32,936 bases of DNA from the NCBI RefSeq assembly GCF_013409985.1, contig NZ_JACCBY010000012.1, positions 1 through 32,936 of the forward strand. The letters run 5' to 3'. Under the pieces are notes generated by a model. It did no database searches. It saw only the letters and a list, made by a program, of their open reading frames with translations, and was not told the DNA's origin. This stretch comes from Sphingomonas melonis (GTDB lineage Bacteria > Pseudomonadota > Alphaproteobacteria > Sphingomonadales > Sphingomonadaceae). How positions within the stretch are numbered: the first letter of the stretch is position 1; each line of letters opens with the position of its first letter. The position numbers and the translations under genes were made by a program. This document shows, piece after piece, positions 17,154 through 25,303 of the stretch.

Positions 17154-18848
17154 TCAGTCGACCAGCCCCGGCCCCTCGATGATCAGCGCCAGCCCGATCG
17201 GATGCCGGGCAGCGTCGGGCAGCCGCACCTCCAGTGCATCGCCGGTCCGGGTGAAGCGCAGCGGCGCGTCGCTGCCGGGCAGGGTGACGCGACGCACCTC
17301 GCCGCGCCCGACCGGATTGTCGCGGCCGAGCAGGGTCAGCCGCGCGACGCCGTCGGCGGGCCAGCCGAGCACCAGGGCGTGCAATGCCTTGCCGCGGGTG
17401 ACGTAGCGGATGTCGCGCGCGGTATAGCTGGTGTCGCGGCCGCCTTCGGAAAAGCTGCCGGCGCCGGCCGCGTCGGCGCCCTCGGCATGGATACGCCACG
17501 GCCGGCTGCCATAGATTGCCGCGCCGTTGATCCGCAGCCACGCGCCGATCTCCTCGACGATCTGCCGTTCGCGCGCGTCGATCGTGCCGTCGCCCCTGAT
17601 CGGCACGCTGAGCATCATGTTGCCGTTCTTCGACACCACGTCGCAGAGCGTGTGCAGCACCTTGGCGGGCGTCTTGTAAAGGTTCTCGCGGTAGAATTGC
17701 TCGCCGTAGAACCAGTTGCCGAGGCAGGTTTCGGTCTGCCACGGATAGGTGTCGATATAGCTTTTCTGGCCGCGCTCGACGACGTCGACGAGGCCCATGC
17801 GGCGCTGCGGCGGCGTCTCCTTGGCGGTGACGACGCCCTCCAGCCGGCCGCCGTTGCGCGCCATGTTGCGGTTGTAGAAATAGGCGGCGATATCCAGCCC
17901 CGCCTGTTGCAGCGGCAGATCGTGATTGTCGAAATAGAGCATGTCGGGTTCGTATGTGTCGATCAGCTCGCGGGAGCGCAGCGTCCAGCGGCGGACGTAC
18001 TCGGGATCGGGGGGCACGCCCTCGTTCCACAGGCCGTCGGTGGCGGCGTGCCACGCACCCGCCTCGGCGAGCGAGCCGATGCCGTCGGGCATCGCCATCG
18101 ACGGACCCGTGTAGAGCTGCTGCGGATCGAGCCCCTCCCACCATCGGCCACGGCCCTTGGCGCGGGTCAGCGTCGCGGCGTCGTAGCGCTGGCCGCGGCG
18201 TGGGCCGACCGGATCATAGCCATAGGCGATCTGGTTCCAGTGCCAGGCATGCGCGCTGTGGTTGGAGACGGCGAAGCGCAGCCCGCGCTCGCGCGCCAGC
18301 TTCGCCCAGATGCCGACGATGTCCTTCTTCGGCCCGACCCGCGTGGAATTCCACGGCTGATGCGTCGAGGCGAAACAGTCGAGATTGTCGTGATGGTTGG
18401 CGAGCGCCATGAAATAGCGCGCGCCCGCGCCCTTGTAGAGATCGAGCAGCTCTGCCGGGTCCCAATGTTCGGCGCGCCACTGGTTCTGGATGTCGAGGAA
18501 GCCGGTATCGGCGGGATGGCCGTAATGCTTCAGGTGATGCGCGTAGGTCGGATGACCCTGGAGGTACATGTTGCGCGCGTACCAGTCGTCGCCGATGCCG
18601 GGGACCGAGGGGGCCGCCCAATGCGCCCAGATGCCGAACTTGGCGTCGCGGAACCAGTCGGGCGCGGAATAGCCCGCGGTGAGCGAGTCCCAATCGGGGG
18701 TGAAGCGTCGCGGTGGCGCGACCTTGACCGGGCGCAGCGCATTGCGCGGCCTATTGTGCGGCGGCGGCGTGGCGGCGGCGGCAGGAAGCGCCTGCGCGAG
18801 GCCGAGCGCGGCGCTGCCGGCGAGAACGCTGCGGCGATCGACGCTCAT
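17154..18848 (-). CDS. GH29 alpha-L-fucosidase, Tat-type signal
   Basis: This 564-residue protein has a twin-arginine-like N-terminus (SVDRRSVLAGSAALGLAQAL). Its GH29 (beta/alpha)8 barrel shows WFRDAKFGIWAHW at the entry, the fucose-binding histidines in LANHHDNLDCF (about 150-160), and the nucleophile Asp307 in PDMLYFDNHD; a C-terminal beta-sandwich follows. GH29 enzymes release terminal L-fucose with retention. The family's usual KHHD lysine is Asn here. The start at 18848 overlaps the stop of the upstream SGNH gene (ATGA), the last such link in the iclR operon. With the divergent FucP and oxidative genes it makes a complete release, uptake and oxidation route for fucose. The glycan (fucosylated xyloglucan or algal or host glycan) is unknown. 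Confidence 0.92.
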   Translation of the reverse strand: MSVDRRSVLAGSAALGLAQALPAAAATPPPHNRPRNALRPVKVAPPRRFTPDWDSLTAGYSAPDWFRDAKFGIWAHWAAPSVPGIGDDWYARNMYLQGHPTYAHHLKHYGHPADTGFLDIQNQWRAEHWDPAELLDLYKGAGARYFMALANHHDNLDCFASTHQPWNSTRVGPKKDIVGIWAKLARERGLRFAVSNHSAHAWHWNQIAYGYDPVGPRRGQRYDAATLTRAKGRGRWWEGLDPQQLYTGPSMAMPDGIGSLAEAGAWHAATDGLWNEGVPPDPEYVRRWTLRSRELIDTYEPDMLYFDNHDLPLQQAGLDIAAYFYNRNMARNGGRLEGVVTAKETPPQRRMGLVDVVERGQKSYIDTYPWQTETCLGNWFYGEQFYRENLYKTPAKVLHTLCDVVSKNGNMMLSVPIRGDGTIDARERQIVEEIGAWLRINGAAIYGSRPWRIHAEGADAAGAGSFSEGGRDTSYTARDIRYVTRGKALHALVLGWPADGVARLTLLGRDNPVGRGEVRRVTLPGSDAPLRFTRTGDALEVRLPDAARHPIGLALIIEGPGLVD

Positions 18849-19642
18849 CGGCCGCCGCCCAGCGTCTTGGCGATCGCGGCGAGCGCGAGCGGGCGCATGA
18901 CCGCATAGCCGGCGGGGGTCGGATGGACGCCATCGCTGGCGAGGCCGGGCTTCATCCCGCCCTCCGGCGTGGTCAGCGCGGCATGGTAATCGACATAGGT
19001 ATAGCCGTGTGCCCTGGCATAGGCTTGCAGCCAGCGGTTGAAGGCGAGGATCTGCGGCGCCGGGCGCTTCTCCGGGCTCCACGGAAAGGCGGCGGCGGGC
19101 GGGATCGAGGCGAGGATCACCTTGATGCCGTGGGCATGCGCCAGCTCCGCCATCGTCTCGATATTGCCCCGTACCGTCTCGACGGTGGCGGCGCCGGTGT
19201 TGCCGGCGATGTCGTTGGTGCCGGCCATGATCTGCACCGCCTTGGGGCGCAGCGCAATTACGTCCTGACGGAAGCGGAGCAGCATCTGCGGCGTCGTCTG
19301 GCCACTGATGCCGCGATCGACGACGCCATGCGTGAACAGCGACGGATCGGCGCCGATCCAATTGTCGGTGATCGAATCGCCCATGAAGACGACGCGCACC
19401 GGCTCGGTCAGCGCGGCATTCTGCGCGCGATAGCGGCAGAGCTGGCCATGGTCGCGGGTGAGCATGTGGAGGTTCCACATCTGCCAGCCCTTGCCGTCGG
19501 CGGGCTTGGGGTGGGCGGGACAGGGATCGGCGACGATGCCGACGGGATCGCCGGCATAGGGATCGCCGGGCACGTTGGTCTGCGCCGACGCGGCGGCGGC
19601 GGTCAGGCACAGGCCGGCGGCGAGAAGCTTGGAATAGCGCAT
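18845..19642 (-). CDS. secreted SGNH/GDSL hydrolase, distal twin
   Basis: A 265-residue protein with a signal peptide (MRYSKLLAAGLCLTAAAASA). It shows the SGNH blocks Ser90 in FMGDSITDNW, Gly114 in RGISGQT, Asn143 in MAGTNDIAGN, and Asp237/His240 in SDGVHPTPAGY, so it is a predicted acetyl esterase of the GDSL lipase/platelet-activating-factor-acetylhydrolase-like type. GAAGAGGA lies 7 bases ahead of the ATG. Its stop codon overlaps the GH29 start (ATGA), and its start shares one base with the stop of the preceding SGNH gene (TGATG). Removing O-acetyl groups from fucosylated glycans before the fucosidase acts is an inference from position. Confidence 0.88.
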   Translation of the reverse strand: MRYSKLLAAGLCLTAAAASAQTNVPGDPYAGDPVGIVADPCPAHPKPADGKGWQMWNLHMLTRDHGQLCRYRAQNAALTEPVRVVFMGDSITDNWIGADPSLFTHGVVDRGISGQTTPQMLLRFRQDVIALRPKAVQIMAGTNDIAGNTGAATVETVRGNIETMAELAHAHGIKVILASIPPAAAFPWSPEKRPAPQILAFNRWLQAYARAHGYTYVDYHAALTTPEGGMKPGLASDGVHPTPAGYAVMRPLALAAIAKTLGGGR

Positions 19643-20439
19643 CAGGAGGTCCTCTTCGTCTTTTTTGCCAGCGCGGCGGCGATTGCGGCGCGCGCGACCG
19701 GCGCCATGCGCGCATAGCCGGCGGCGAGCGGGTGGATGCCGTCTTCGGTCGCGTCGCGGCGCATCAGCCCTGTGTCGTCGGCAAGCACCGCCGCATAATC
19801 GGCGAAGGCATAGCCGCGCCGGGCGCAGAAGCCGCGCAGCCACTGGTTGAGCGCGCGCAGTTCGGCGGGCTTGCGCTCCCTCACCACGTCGCGCGCGGCC
19901 GGGGTGTAATCGTTGACCGGCAACAGCGCGCCGAAGACGACGGCGATGCCGTGGCGATCGGCGATATCGGCCATCGCCTGCCAATGATCCTCGATCTGCT
20001 CGGGCGTTTCCTGCTGGAGCAGGCCCTGCACGTCGTTGACGCCGGCGAGGATCACCACCGCCGCAGGGCGCAGCGCGACGACGTCGGGCAGGAAGCGGAG
20101 CAGCAATTGCGCGGTCACCTGCCCGCCGATGCCGCGATTGACATAGGGCTGGCCGGGGAAGCTGGCGGCGAGGTCCCACCGGTCGGTTATCGAGTCGCCG
20201 AGGAAGACGACGCGCTGCTCGCCGGCGCGCGGCGGCGGCAGTGCCGCATTGGCGGGCGCATAGAGATAGCGTTCGCCGAAATCCTCCATCAGCACGGGCA
20301 CCAGCCGCGCGCGATAGGGGCCGAGCCACGGACCCCAATCCTTCTCCACCGCGGTGCGGCGCGGCGGCGCGCTCTGATATTCATGCGCCTGCGCCGGGCC
20401 GGCGAGCAGCAGCGCCGCCAGCACGAGGCGGCGGATCAT
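19642..20439 (-). CDS. secreted SGNH/GDSL hydrolase, proximal twin
   Basis: Exactly 265 residues, like its neighbour, with a signal peptide (MIRRLVLAALLLAGPAQA). Catalytic residues: Ser83 in FLGDSITDRW, the Gly in NRGIGGQ, Asn135 in LAGVNDVQG, and Asp233/His236 in EDGIHPLAAGY. Residues line up with the next gene across the whole domain (for instance QLLLRF then DVxALRP), so the two come from a tandem duplication that has diverged well. AAAGGCGA lies ahead of the start. Its start overlaps the iclR stop codon (ATGA) and its stop overlaps the next start (TGATG). Probably an esterase acting outside the cytoplasm. Confidence 0.88.
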   Translation of the reverse strand: MIRRLVLAALLLAGPAQAHEYQSAPPRRTAVEKDWGPWLGPYRARLVPVLMEDFGERYLYAPANAALPPPRAGEQRVVFLGDSITDRWDLAASFPGQPYVNRGIGGQVTAQLLLRFLPDVVALRPAAVVILAGVNDVQGLLQQETPEQIEDHWQAMADIADRHGIAVVFGALLPVNDYTPAARDVVRERKPAELRALNQWLRGFCARRGYAFADYAAVLADDTGLMRRDATEDGIHPLAAGYARMAPVARAAIAAALAKKTKRTS

Positions 20440-21218
20440 GAGGCATCGCCTTTCGTGTTGAGGTCGCCCAGCGCCGGATCGAGCGCCTGGGCGATCGCCG
20501 CCGCGGCGCTGCGCAGCGCGTCCTGCGTCGCCGCGATCGTCACCCTGCTGCCCGGCCCGTCGACGAACGGTATGGTGAGCGCGGCGCGCGCGGCGCCGAA
20601 CGACAGGATCGGCACCGACACGTCGGTGATGCCGGTGAGCAGCGGGCTCGGCGTGGTGCCGCAGCCTTCGGCGAGGATCGCGGCGAGCTGGCCGGCGAGC
20701 GCGGCGTCGTCGATCGTATCGCCGGTCGCGCGCACCTCGTCGAGCATCGCCGCGCGCGTCTCCTCGGGCTGGAAGGCGAGCAGGATACGGCCGGAGGCGG
20801 AGCGGTGCAGCGGCCGCCGATAGCCGACGCGCACCGCGAAGCCGGACAGGCCCGGTGCCTCGACCCCCGCGATCACCACCATCTCGGCACCCGACACCAC
20901 GACGAGATGGCAACTCTGCCCCGTCTCGCGGGCAAGCGTGCGCATCACCGGCAATGCGGTGGAGACGAGATCGCGTACCGGCGGCTGGCCCATGCTCAGC
21001 GCGAACAGCCGGTTGGTCAGGCGGTAGCCGTCGTCGCCGCGGGCGATATAGCGATGCGCCTCGAGCACCTGCAGCATGCGGAAGATCTCGCTGACCGAGC
21101 GGCCGAGCGCGGTCGAGACGTCGGACATGGTGAGCGGCACGCTCGAGGCGGCGAGCAGCTCGAGGATTTCGAGCCCCTTGGTCAATGCGGGTGCCTGGTA
21201 GCGCGCTTTGGTCGTCAT
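20436..21218 (-). CDS. IclR family transcriptional regulator of the fucose locus
   Basis: The 260-residue protein has an N-terminal winged helix-turn-helix (ALTKGLEILELLAASSVPLT; DVSTALGRSVSEIFRMLQVL; RYIARGDDGYRLT) and a C-terminal IclR effector domain (GQSCHLVVVSGAEMVVIAGV; HRSASGRILLAF; FGAARAALTIPFV). GGGAGGGA precedes the ATG. It is the first gene of a leftward four-gene operon with overlapping stops and starts down to the fucosidase, and diverges from fucP across 350 bases. It is therefore the likely local regulator of both operons, with L-fucose or a catabolite as effector by inference. A dyad at 21466-21489 is the best candidate site. Confidence 0.9.
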   Translation of the reverse strand: MTTKARYQAPALTKGLEILELLAASSVPLTMSDVSTALGRSVSEIFRMLQVLEAHRYIARGDDGYRLTNRLFALSMGQPPVRDLVSTALPVMRTLARETGQSCHLVVVSGAEMVVIAGVEAPGLSGFAVRVGYRRPLHRSASGRILLAFQPEETRAAMLDEVRATGDTIDDAALAGQLAAILAEGCGTTPSPLLTGITDVSVPILSFGAARAALTIPFVDGPGSRVTIAATQDALRSAAAAIAQALDPALGDLNTKGDAS

Positions 21219-21276
21219 CTGTCCCTCCCCCGGTCGTTGTTCTTACGTTGAGGCTTGCCGCCGTTCCCCGTCCACC

Positions 21277-21383
21277 CGTCACCCCGGACGTCTTCCGGGG
21301 TCCACCATGCCACCGGGAAACGGTCGCGCCCCATGCCGTTCTCCTCGCCGCAGAGTGGACCCCGGAACACGTCCGGGATGACG
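21277..21383. repeat. 107-bp palindromic element, copy 1
   Basis: Two 28-base arms (21277-21304 and 21356-21383) are inverted repeats matching at 26 of 28 positions, with core CCCCGGACGT-CTTCCGGGG. A 51-base loop lies between. The whole unit occurs a second time at 27596-27702 in the opposite orientation, with identical total length and 37 of 51 loop bases shared. It resembles sphingomonad intergenic REP-like or MITE-like palindromes. Here it lies between divergent iclR and fucP, upstream of both promoters. Confidence 0.85.
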
Positions 21384-21465
21384 GAGTAAGGAAACGCCGT
21401 GTCCTTCGTCCTGTCGCTGCCCCATTCCGCCCGTAAGTACGCAACGTGGCAAGGAAAATCCGCAG

Positions 21466-21489
21466 ATGAAAGTGATTTTTACATTTCAT
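21466..21489. promoter_or_regulatory. candidate IclR operator dyad
   Basis: ATGAAA (21466-21471) and TTTCAT (21484-21489) form a perfect 6-bp dyad with a 12-base AT-rich spacer, unusual in this GC-rich DNA. It lies between the divergent iclR and fucP genes. A weaker dyad, CGAAC-N7-GTTCG, is at 21530-21546. Binding by the local IclR protein is inferred only from position. Confidence 0.45.
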
Positions 21490-21570
21490 ATCGCGAGCGG
21501 AGCGCATAAACCCTCCGGATAACACCCCGCGAACCGCGACCGTTCGTGGAAGGAGCGTGGGAGAGGCATA

Positions 21571-22812
21571 ATGAACCCGAGCGTCGCCGTACAGGACGAT
21601 GAAGCCACCCCGCCGGCCAGCCGCGCCGCGCTGCTGCTGACGATCGGCCTGTTCTTCCTCTGGGGCATGGCCAACAACCTCAACGACATCCTGATCGCGC
21701 ATTTCCGCGCGGTGTTCACGCTGAGCGACCTGCAATCGGGCCTCGTCCAGTCGGCCTTCTATCTTGGCTATTTCTGCTTCGCGATTCCCGGCGCGATCGT
21801 CATGCAGCGCTTCGGCTACAAGACCGCGGTGGTGCAGGGGCTGGTGCTGTTCGGCATCGGCGCGCTGCTGTTCTGGCCGGCGTCGCTGATGCTGAGCTAC
21901 GGCTTCTTTCTGCTCGCGCTGTTCGTCATCGCCAGCGGCCTCGCCTTTCTGGAGACCGCCGCCAATCCGATGGTCGCCGCGCTCGGCAGCGCCGCCACCG
22001 CCGAGCGGCGGCTCAACCTCGCGCAGGCGTTCAATCCGCTCGGCTCGATCGCGGGCGTGACGCTCGGCGCGACCTTCATCCTTGCCGACGAGCGCGCGGG
22101 CGATGTCGCCGCCGCCTCTGCGGTGCGGCTGCCCTATCTCGCGATCGCGCTGATCGTCTTCGCCTGGGCGGCGGTGTTCGCGGTGACGCGCTTCCCCGAG
22201 ATCGCGACGCGGCCGAGCGCACCCGAGACGCGCACGCCCGGCGCCTATGGCAAATTGCTCAGGACGCCGCGTTATCTTGCCGGGGTCGGCACGCAATTCC
22301 TCTACGTCGGCGCGCAGGTGGGGGTGTGGAGCTTCCTGATCCGCTATGTCGCGGTCGAGCTGCCGTCGCTCGGCACGCAGCGCGCGGCGTGGCTGCTGAC
22401 GCTGTCGCTGGCGCTGTTCATGGCGGGGCGGTTCGTCGGTGCGGCGCTGATGGCGCGCATCGCGGGCGCGCGGCTGATGCTGATCTTCGCCGGGATCGAC
22501 GCTTTGCTCTGCCTCGTCGCGGTGGCGGTCGGCGGCCTCGTCGGCGTCGCCGCGCTGGTGCTGTCGAGCGCGCTGATGTCGATCATGTATCCGACGATCT
22601 TCGTGCTGACGCTGCGCGGGCTCGGGCCGCTGACCAAGCCGGGGGCGTCGCTGCTGGTGATGGCGATCATCGGCGGCGCGGTGCTGACCGCGGTGATGGG
22701 CTATGTGTCCGACGTGGGCTCGATCCGGCTGGCGATGCTGGTGCCGGCAGCCTGTTTCGTCGGCGTCGCGCTGTTCGCGCGGCTGCACCGCGACACGGCG
22801 GTGACGGCATGA
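21571..22812 (+). CDS. fucP: L-fucose:H+ symporter, FucP-type MFS permease
   Basis: The 413-residue protein has about 12 membrane segments and the FHS/FucP family look: LFFLWGMANNLNDILIAHF in helix 1, QSAFYLGYFCFAIPGAIVM in helix 2, and the ETAANPMVAALG and LAQAFNPLGSIAG stretches. These motifs place it in the FucP group of fucose/glucose/galactose symporters rather than general sugar porters. GGGAGAGG lies 4 bases ahead of the ATG. It leads the rightward operon, and its stop overlaps the start of the next gene (ATGA). It imports L-fucose freed by the GH29 enzyme of the divergent operon; other sugars of the family are possible. Confidence 0.88.
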   Translation: MNPSVAVQDDEATPPASRAALLLTIGLFFLWGMANNLNDILIAHFRAVFTLSDLQSGLVQSAFYLGYFCFAIPGAIVMQRFGYKTAVVQGLVLFGIGALLFWPASLMLSYGFFLLALFVIASGLAFLETAANPMVAALGSAATAERRLNLAQAFNPLGSIAGVTLGATFILADERAGDVAAASAVRLPYLAIALIVFAWAAVFAVTRFPEIATRPSAPETRTPGAYGKLLRTPRYLAGVGTQFLYVGAQVGVWSFLIRYVAVELPSLGTQRAAWLLTLSLALFMAGRFVGAALMARIAGARLMLIFAGIDALLCLVAVAVGGLVGVAALVLSSALMSIMYPTIFVLTLRGLGPLTKPGASLLVMAIIGGAVLTAVMGYVSDVGSIRLAMLVPAACFVGVALFARLHRDTAVTA

Positions 22813-24095
22813 GCGCGGCGATGCTGCCGCGCTTCGGCATGGGCACCGCGGCGATCGGCAATCTCTATCGCACGATCGACGATGCCGCGGCGGCGGCGAC
22901 CGTCGCGGCGGCGCTGCGCGCCGGCATCGCCTATTTCGACACCGCGCCGCATTACGGCTTCGGCCTCGCCGAGCGGCGCCTGGGCGCGGCGCTCGCCGTG
23001 CACGATCCGGCCGGCCGCGCGATGGTCTCGACCAAGGTCGGGCGGTTGCTGGTGCCGACCGAGGCGCGAGGGACCCGGCATGGCTTCGTCGATGCCGATC
23101 CGTTCGAGCCGCTGTTCGACTATCGCGGCGAGGCGATCCGTGCCTCCTTCGATTCAAGCCTCGCCCGGCTCGGGCGGAGCCGCGTCGACCTGCTGTTCGC
23201 GCACGATCTCGGCAAGATGACGCATGGTGCGGACCATCCGCGCCATCTCGCCGCCTTCCTCGACAGCGGCCATGCGGCGATGGCCGCGCTGAAACGGGCG
23301 GGCGCGGTCGATGCGATCGGGATCGGCGTCAACGAGATCGCGGTGTGCGACGAGCTGCTCGATCATATCGATCTCGACGTCATCCTGCTCGCCGGCCGCT
23401 ATACCTTGCTCGACCGCAGCGCCGCGCGGCTGCTCGACCGCTGCGCCGAGCGCGGGGTGCGGGTGATCGTCGGCGGGCCGTATAACAGCGGCATCCTCGC
23501 CGCCGATCCGGCCGAGGCCGACCCGCAGCGGCTGCACTATGATTATGCGGCGCCCGACGCGGCGATCGTCGCGCGCACCCGTGCGCTCGCCGCCACCTGT
23601 GCCGAAGCGGGCATCGCGCTGCCCGCCGCGGCGCTGCACTTTCCCCTACGCCATCCGGCGGTGGCCTGTGTCGTCGCCGGACTCGCCGGCGAGGCCGAGG
23701 TCGCCGCGATGGTGGCGCGGATCGCGACCCGCGTGCCCGACGCCGCCTGGGCGCTGCTCGACCCCATTTCGCAACCGGAGCCGCCTGCCGCCGTGACCAA
23801 CCAATTGATCCTGCTCCACCCCGACGACAACGTCCTGATCTGCGTCGCGCCGATCACGGCGGGCGACGTGCTGCCGATCGGCGGCGGCACCGTGCCGGCG
23901 CGCGAGGGCATCACCGTCGGCCACAAGGTCGCGCGGCAGCGGCTCGCGCTCGGCGACAAGGTCATCAAATATGGCGCGCCGATCGGGTCGATGACCGCGG
24001 CCGCCGACACCGGCGATTGGGTCCACATGCACAATATGAAGAGCGACTATATCGCCAGCCACACGCGCGCGACGCTGACCGAGGCACGGGCATGA
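22809..24095 (+). CDS. aldo/keto reductase (L-fucose dehydrogenase type) fused to a UxaA-type SAF domain
   Basis: A 428-residue two-part protein. Residues 1 to about 325 are an aldo/keto reductase of the D-threo-aldose/L-fucose 1-dehydrogenase group, with tetrad residues Asp44 and Tyr49 (FDTAPHYGFG), Lys76 (STKVGR) and His132 (LFAHDLG). Residues 330-428 are a complete SAF domain, the small N-terminal piece of altronate/galactarate-type dehydratases (NQLILLHPDDNVLICV; GITVGHKVA; WVHMHNMKSDY). A linker SQPEPPAA joins them with no stop codon. GTG 23793 (residue 329) is exactly where a free-standing SAF protein would begin, so internal initiation remains possible. The start overlaps the fucP stop (ATGA) and the end overlaps the dehydratase large-domain gene (ATGA). 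The first half would oxidise L-fucose to the lactone; the second completes the dehydratase. Confidence 0.88.
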   Translation: MSAAMLPRFGMGTAAIGNLYRTIDDAAAAATVAAALRAGIAYFDTAPHYGFGLAERRLGAALAVHDPAGRAMVSTKVGRLLVPTEARGTRHGFVDADPFEPLFDYRGEAIRASFDSSLARLGRSRVDLLFAHDLGKMTHGADHPRHLAAFLDSGHAAMAALKRAGAVDAIGIGVNEIAVCDELLDHIDLDVILLAGRYTLLDRSAARLLDRCAERGVRVIVGGPYNSGILAADPAEADPQRLHYDYAAPDAAIVARTRALAATCAEAGIALPAAALHFPLRHPAVACVVAGLAGEAEVAAMVARIATRVPDAAWALLDPISQPEPPAAVTNQLILLHPDDNVLICVAPITAGDVLPIGGGTVPAREGITVGHKVARQRLALGDKVIKYGAPIGSMTAAADTGDWVHMHNMKSDYIASHTRATLTEARA

Positions 24096-25303
24096 TCCGC
24101 GGCTATGCGCGCGCCGACGGGCGCAAGGGCATCCGCAACACCGTCGCAGTCGCCTATCTGGTCGAATGCGCGCATCACGTCGCGCGGCGGATCGTCGACA
24201 AGGCGGACGATCCCGACGTCCACCTGATCGGCTTTCCCGGCTGCTATCCCAATGCCTATGCCGCCAAGGTGATGGAGGCGGTGGCGACGCACCCCAACGT
24301 CGGCGGGCTGGTGATCGTCTCGCTCGGCTGCGAGAGTTTCGATCGCGAGCGGTTGCAGGCGGTGGTCGCGGCGAGCGGGCGGCCGGTCGAGCTGCTCGTC
24401 ATCCAGCAGGCGGGCGGCACCGCCGCGACGATCGCCGCCGGCCTCGCCGCGGTGGCGCGCGTGCAGGCCGCGATCGCCGGCGTGGAGCGGGTGCCGATGG
24501 CGATCGACGAACTCGTCGTCGGCACGATCTGCGGCGGCTCGGACGGTACCAGCGGCATCACCGCCAATCCCGCGGTCGGCCGCGCCTTCGATACGCTGGT
24601 CGGCGCGGGCGCGACCTGCATCTTCGAGGAGACGGGCGAGCTGGTCGGCTGCGAGGGGATCATGGCGGATCGCGCGGTCACCCCCGAACTTGGCGAGGAG
24701 CTGATCGCCAGCGTCGCCAAGGCCGAACGCTATTACACGATCATGGGCTTCGGCAGCTTCGCGCCCGGCAACGCCGAGGGCGGGCTGACGACGCAGGAAG
24801 AGAAATCGATGGGGGCCTATTCCAAATCGGGCTCCTCGCCGATCAGCGGCATCATCAAGCCGGGCGACGTGCCGCCGGCGGGCGGACTCTATCTGCTCGA
24901 CGTGGTGCCCGACGGCGAGCCGCGCTTCGGCTTCCCCAACATCTCCGACAATGCCGAGATCGTCGAGATGATCGCCTCGGGCTGTCACCTGACGATCTTC
25001 ACCACCGGGCGCGGCTCGGTGGTGGGATCAGCGATCGCGCCGGTCATCAAGGTCTGCGCCAATCCGGAGACCGCGCGCCGCCTCGCCGCCGACATGGACA
25101 TCAACGCCGGCCGCATCCTCGAAGGCGCGGCGACGCTCGATGAGGTCGGGGCCGAGATCGTCGATGCGGTGCTCGCGGTCGCGGGCGGCCAGCGCAGCGT
25201 CTCCGAAGAGCTCGGCCATCGCGAGTTCATCCTCACCTACAAGGCTTTCGACCCGATCGGCCCGGCCTGCCTGCCGATCGCCCAACGCAGGATCGCAGCA
25301 TGA
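24092..25303 (+). CDS. UxaA family dehydratase, large (catalytic) domain; probable L-fuconate dehydratase
   Basis: The 403-residue protein corresponds to the C-terminal domain of altronate dehydratase/galactarate dehydratase (GYARADGRKGIRNTVAVAY; FPGCYPNAYA; GGLVIVSLGCES; VGTICGGSDGTSGITANPA; EETGELVGCEG). The usual N-terminal SAF domain is absent; that domain sits on the preceding gene product. Cysteines in GCYPN, LGCES, TICGG and VGCEG may bind the metal, as iron or manganese does in this family. Given the fucose genes on both sides, dehydration of L-fuconate to 2-keto-3-deoxy-L-fuconate is the best inference; in other bacteria this step is often done by an enolase-superfamily enzyme. Both ends overlap neighbours by ATGA. 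Confidence 0.87.
   Translation: MIRGYARADGRKGIRNTVAVAYLVECAHHVARRIVDKADDPDVHLIGFPGCYPNAYAAKVMEAVATHPNVGGLVIVSLGCESFDRERLQAVVAASGRPVELLVIQQAGGTAATIAAGLAAVARVQAAIAGVERVPMAIDELVVGTICGGSDGTSGITANPAVGRAFDTLVGAGATCIFEETGELVGCEGIMADRAVTPELGEELIASVAKAERYYTIMGFGSFAPGNAEGGLTTQEEKSMGAYSKSGSSPISGIIKPGDVPPAGGLYLLDVVPDGEPRFGFPNISDNAEIVEMIASGCHLTIFTTGRGSVVGSAIAPVIKVCANPETARRLAADMDINAGRILEGAATLDEVGAEIVDAVLAVAGGQRSVSEELGHREFILTYKAFDPIGPACLPIAQRRIAA

Noticed and set aside
17154..19715. An 853-residue frame that would fuse the GH29 gene to upstream sequence
   Set aside because: The upstream part is out of frame with the SGNH gene that truly occupies it. ATG 18848 with a Tat-like signal and an ATGA overlap is the better start.
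21244..21268. A GGAAC-N15-CGT sequence on the minus strand before iclR, considered as an EcfG promoter
   Set aside because: The spacing is one base short and the -10 element lacks the final T; IclR control of the locus makes more sense.
19642..23157. A 1171-residue open frame on the minus strand
   Set aside because: Only the part below 20439 is a real gene (SGNH hydrolase). The rest is Arg-rich antisense of iclR, fucP and the AKR gene, an effect of high GC third positions.
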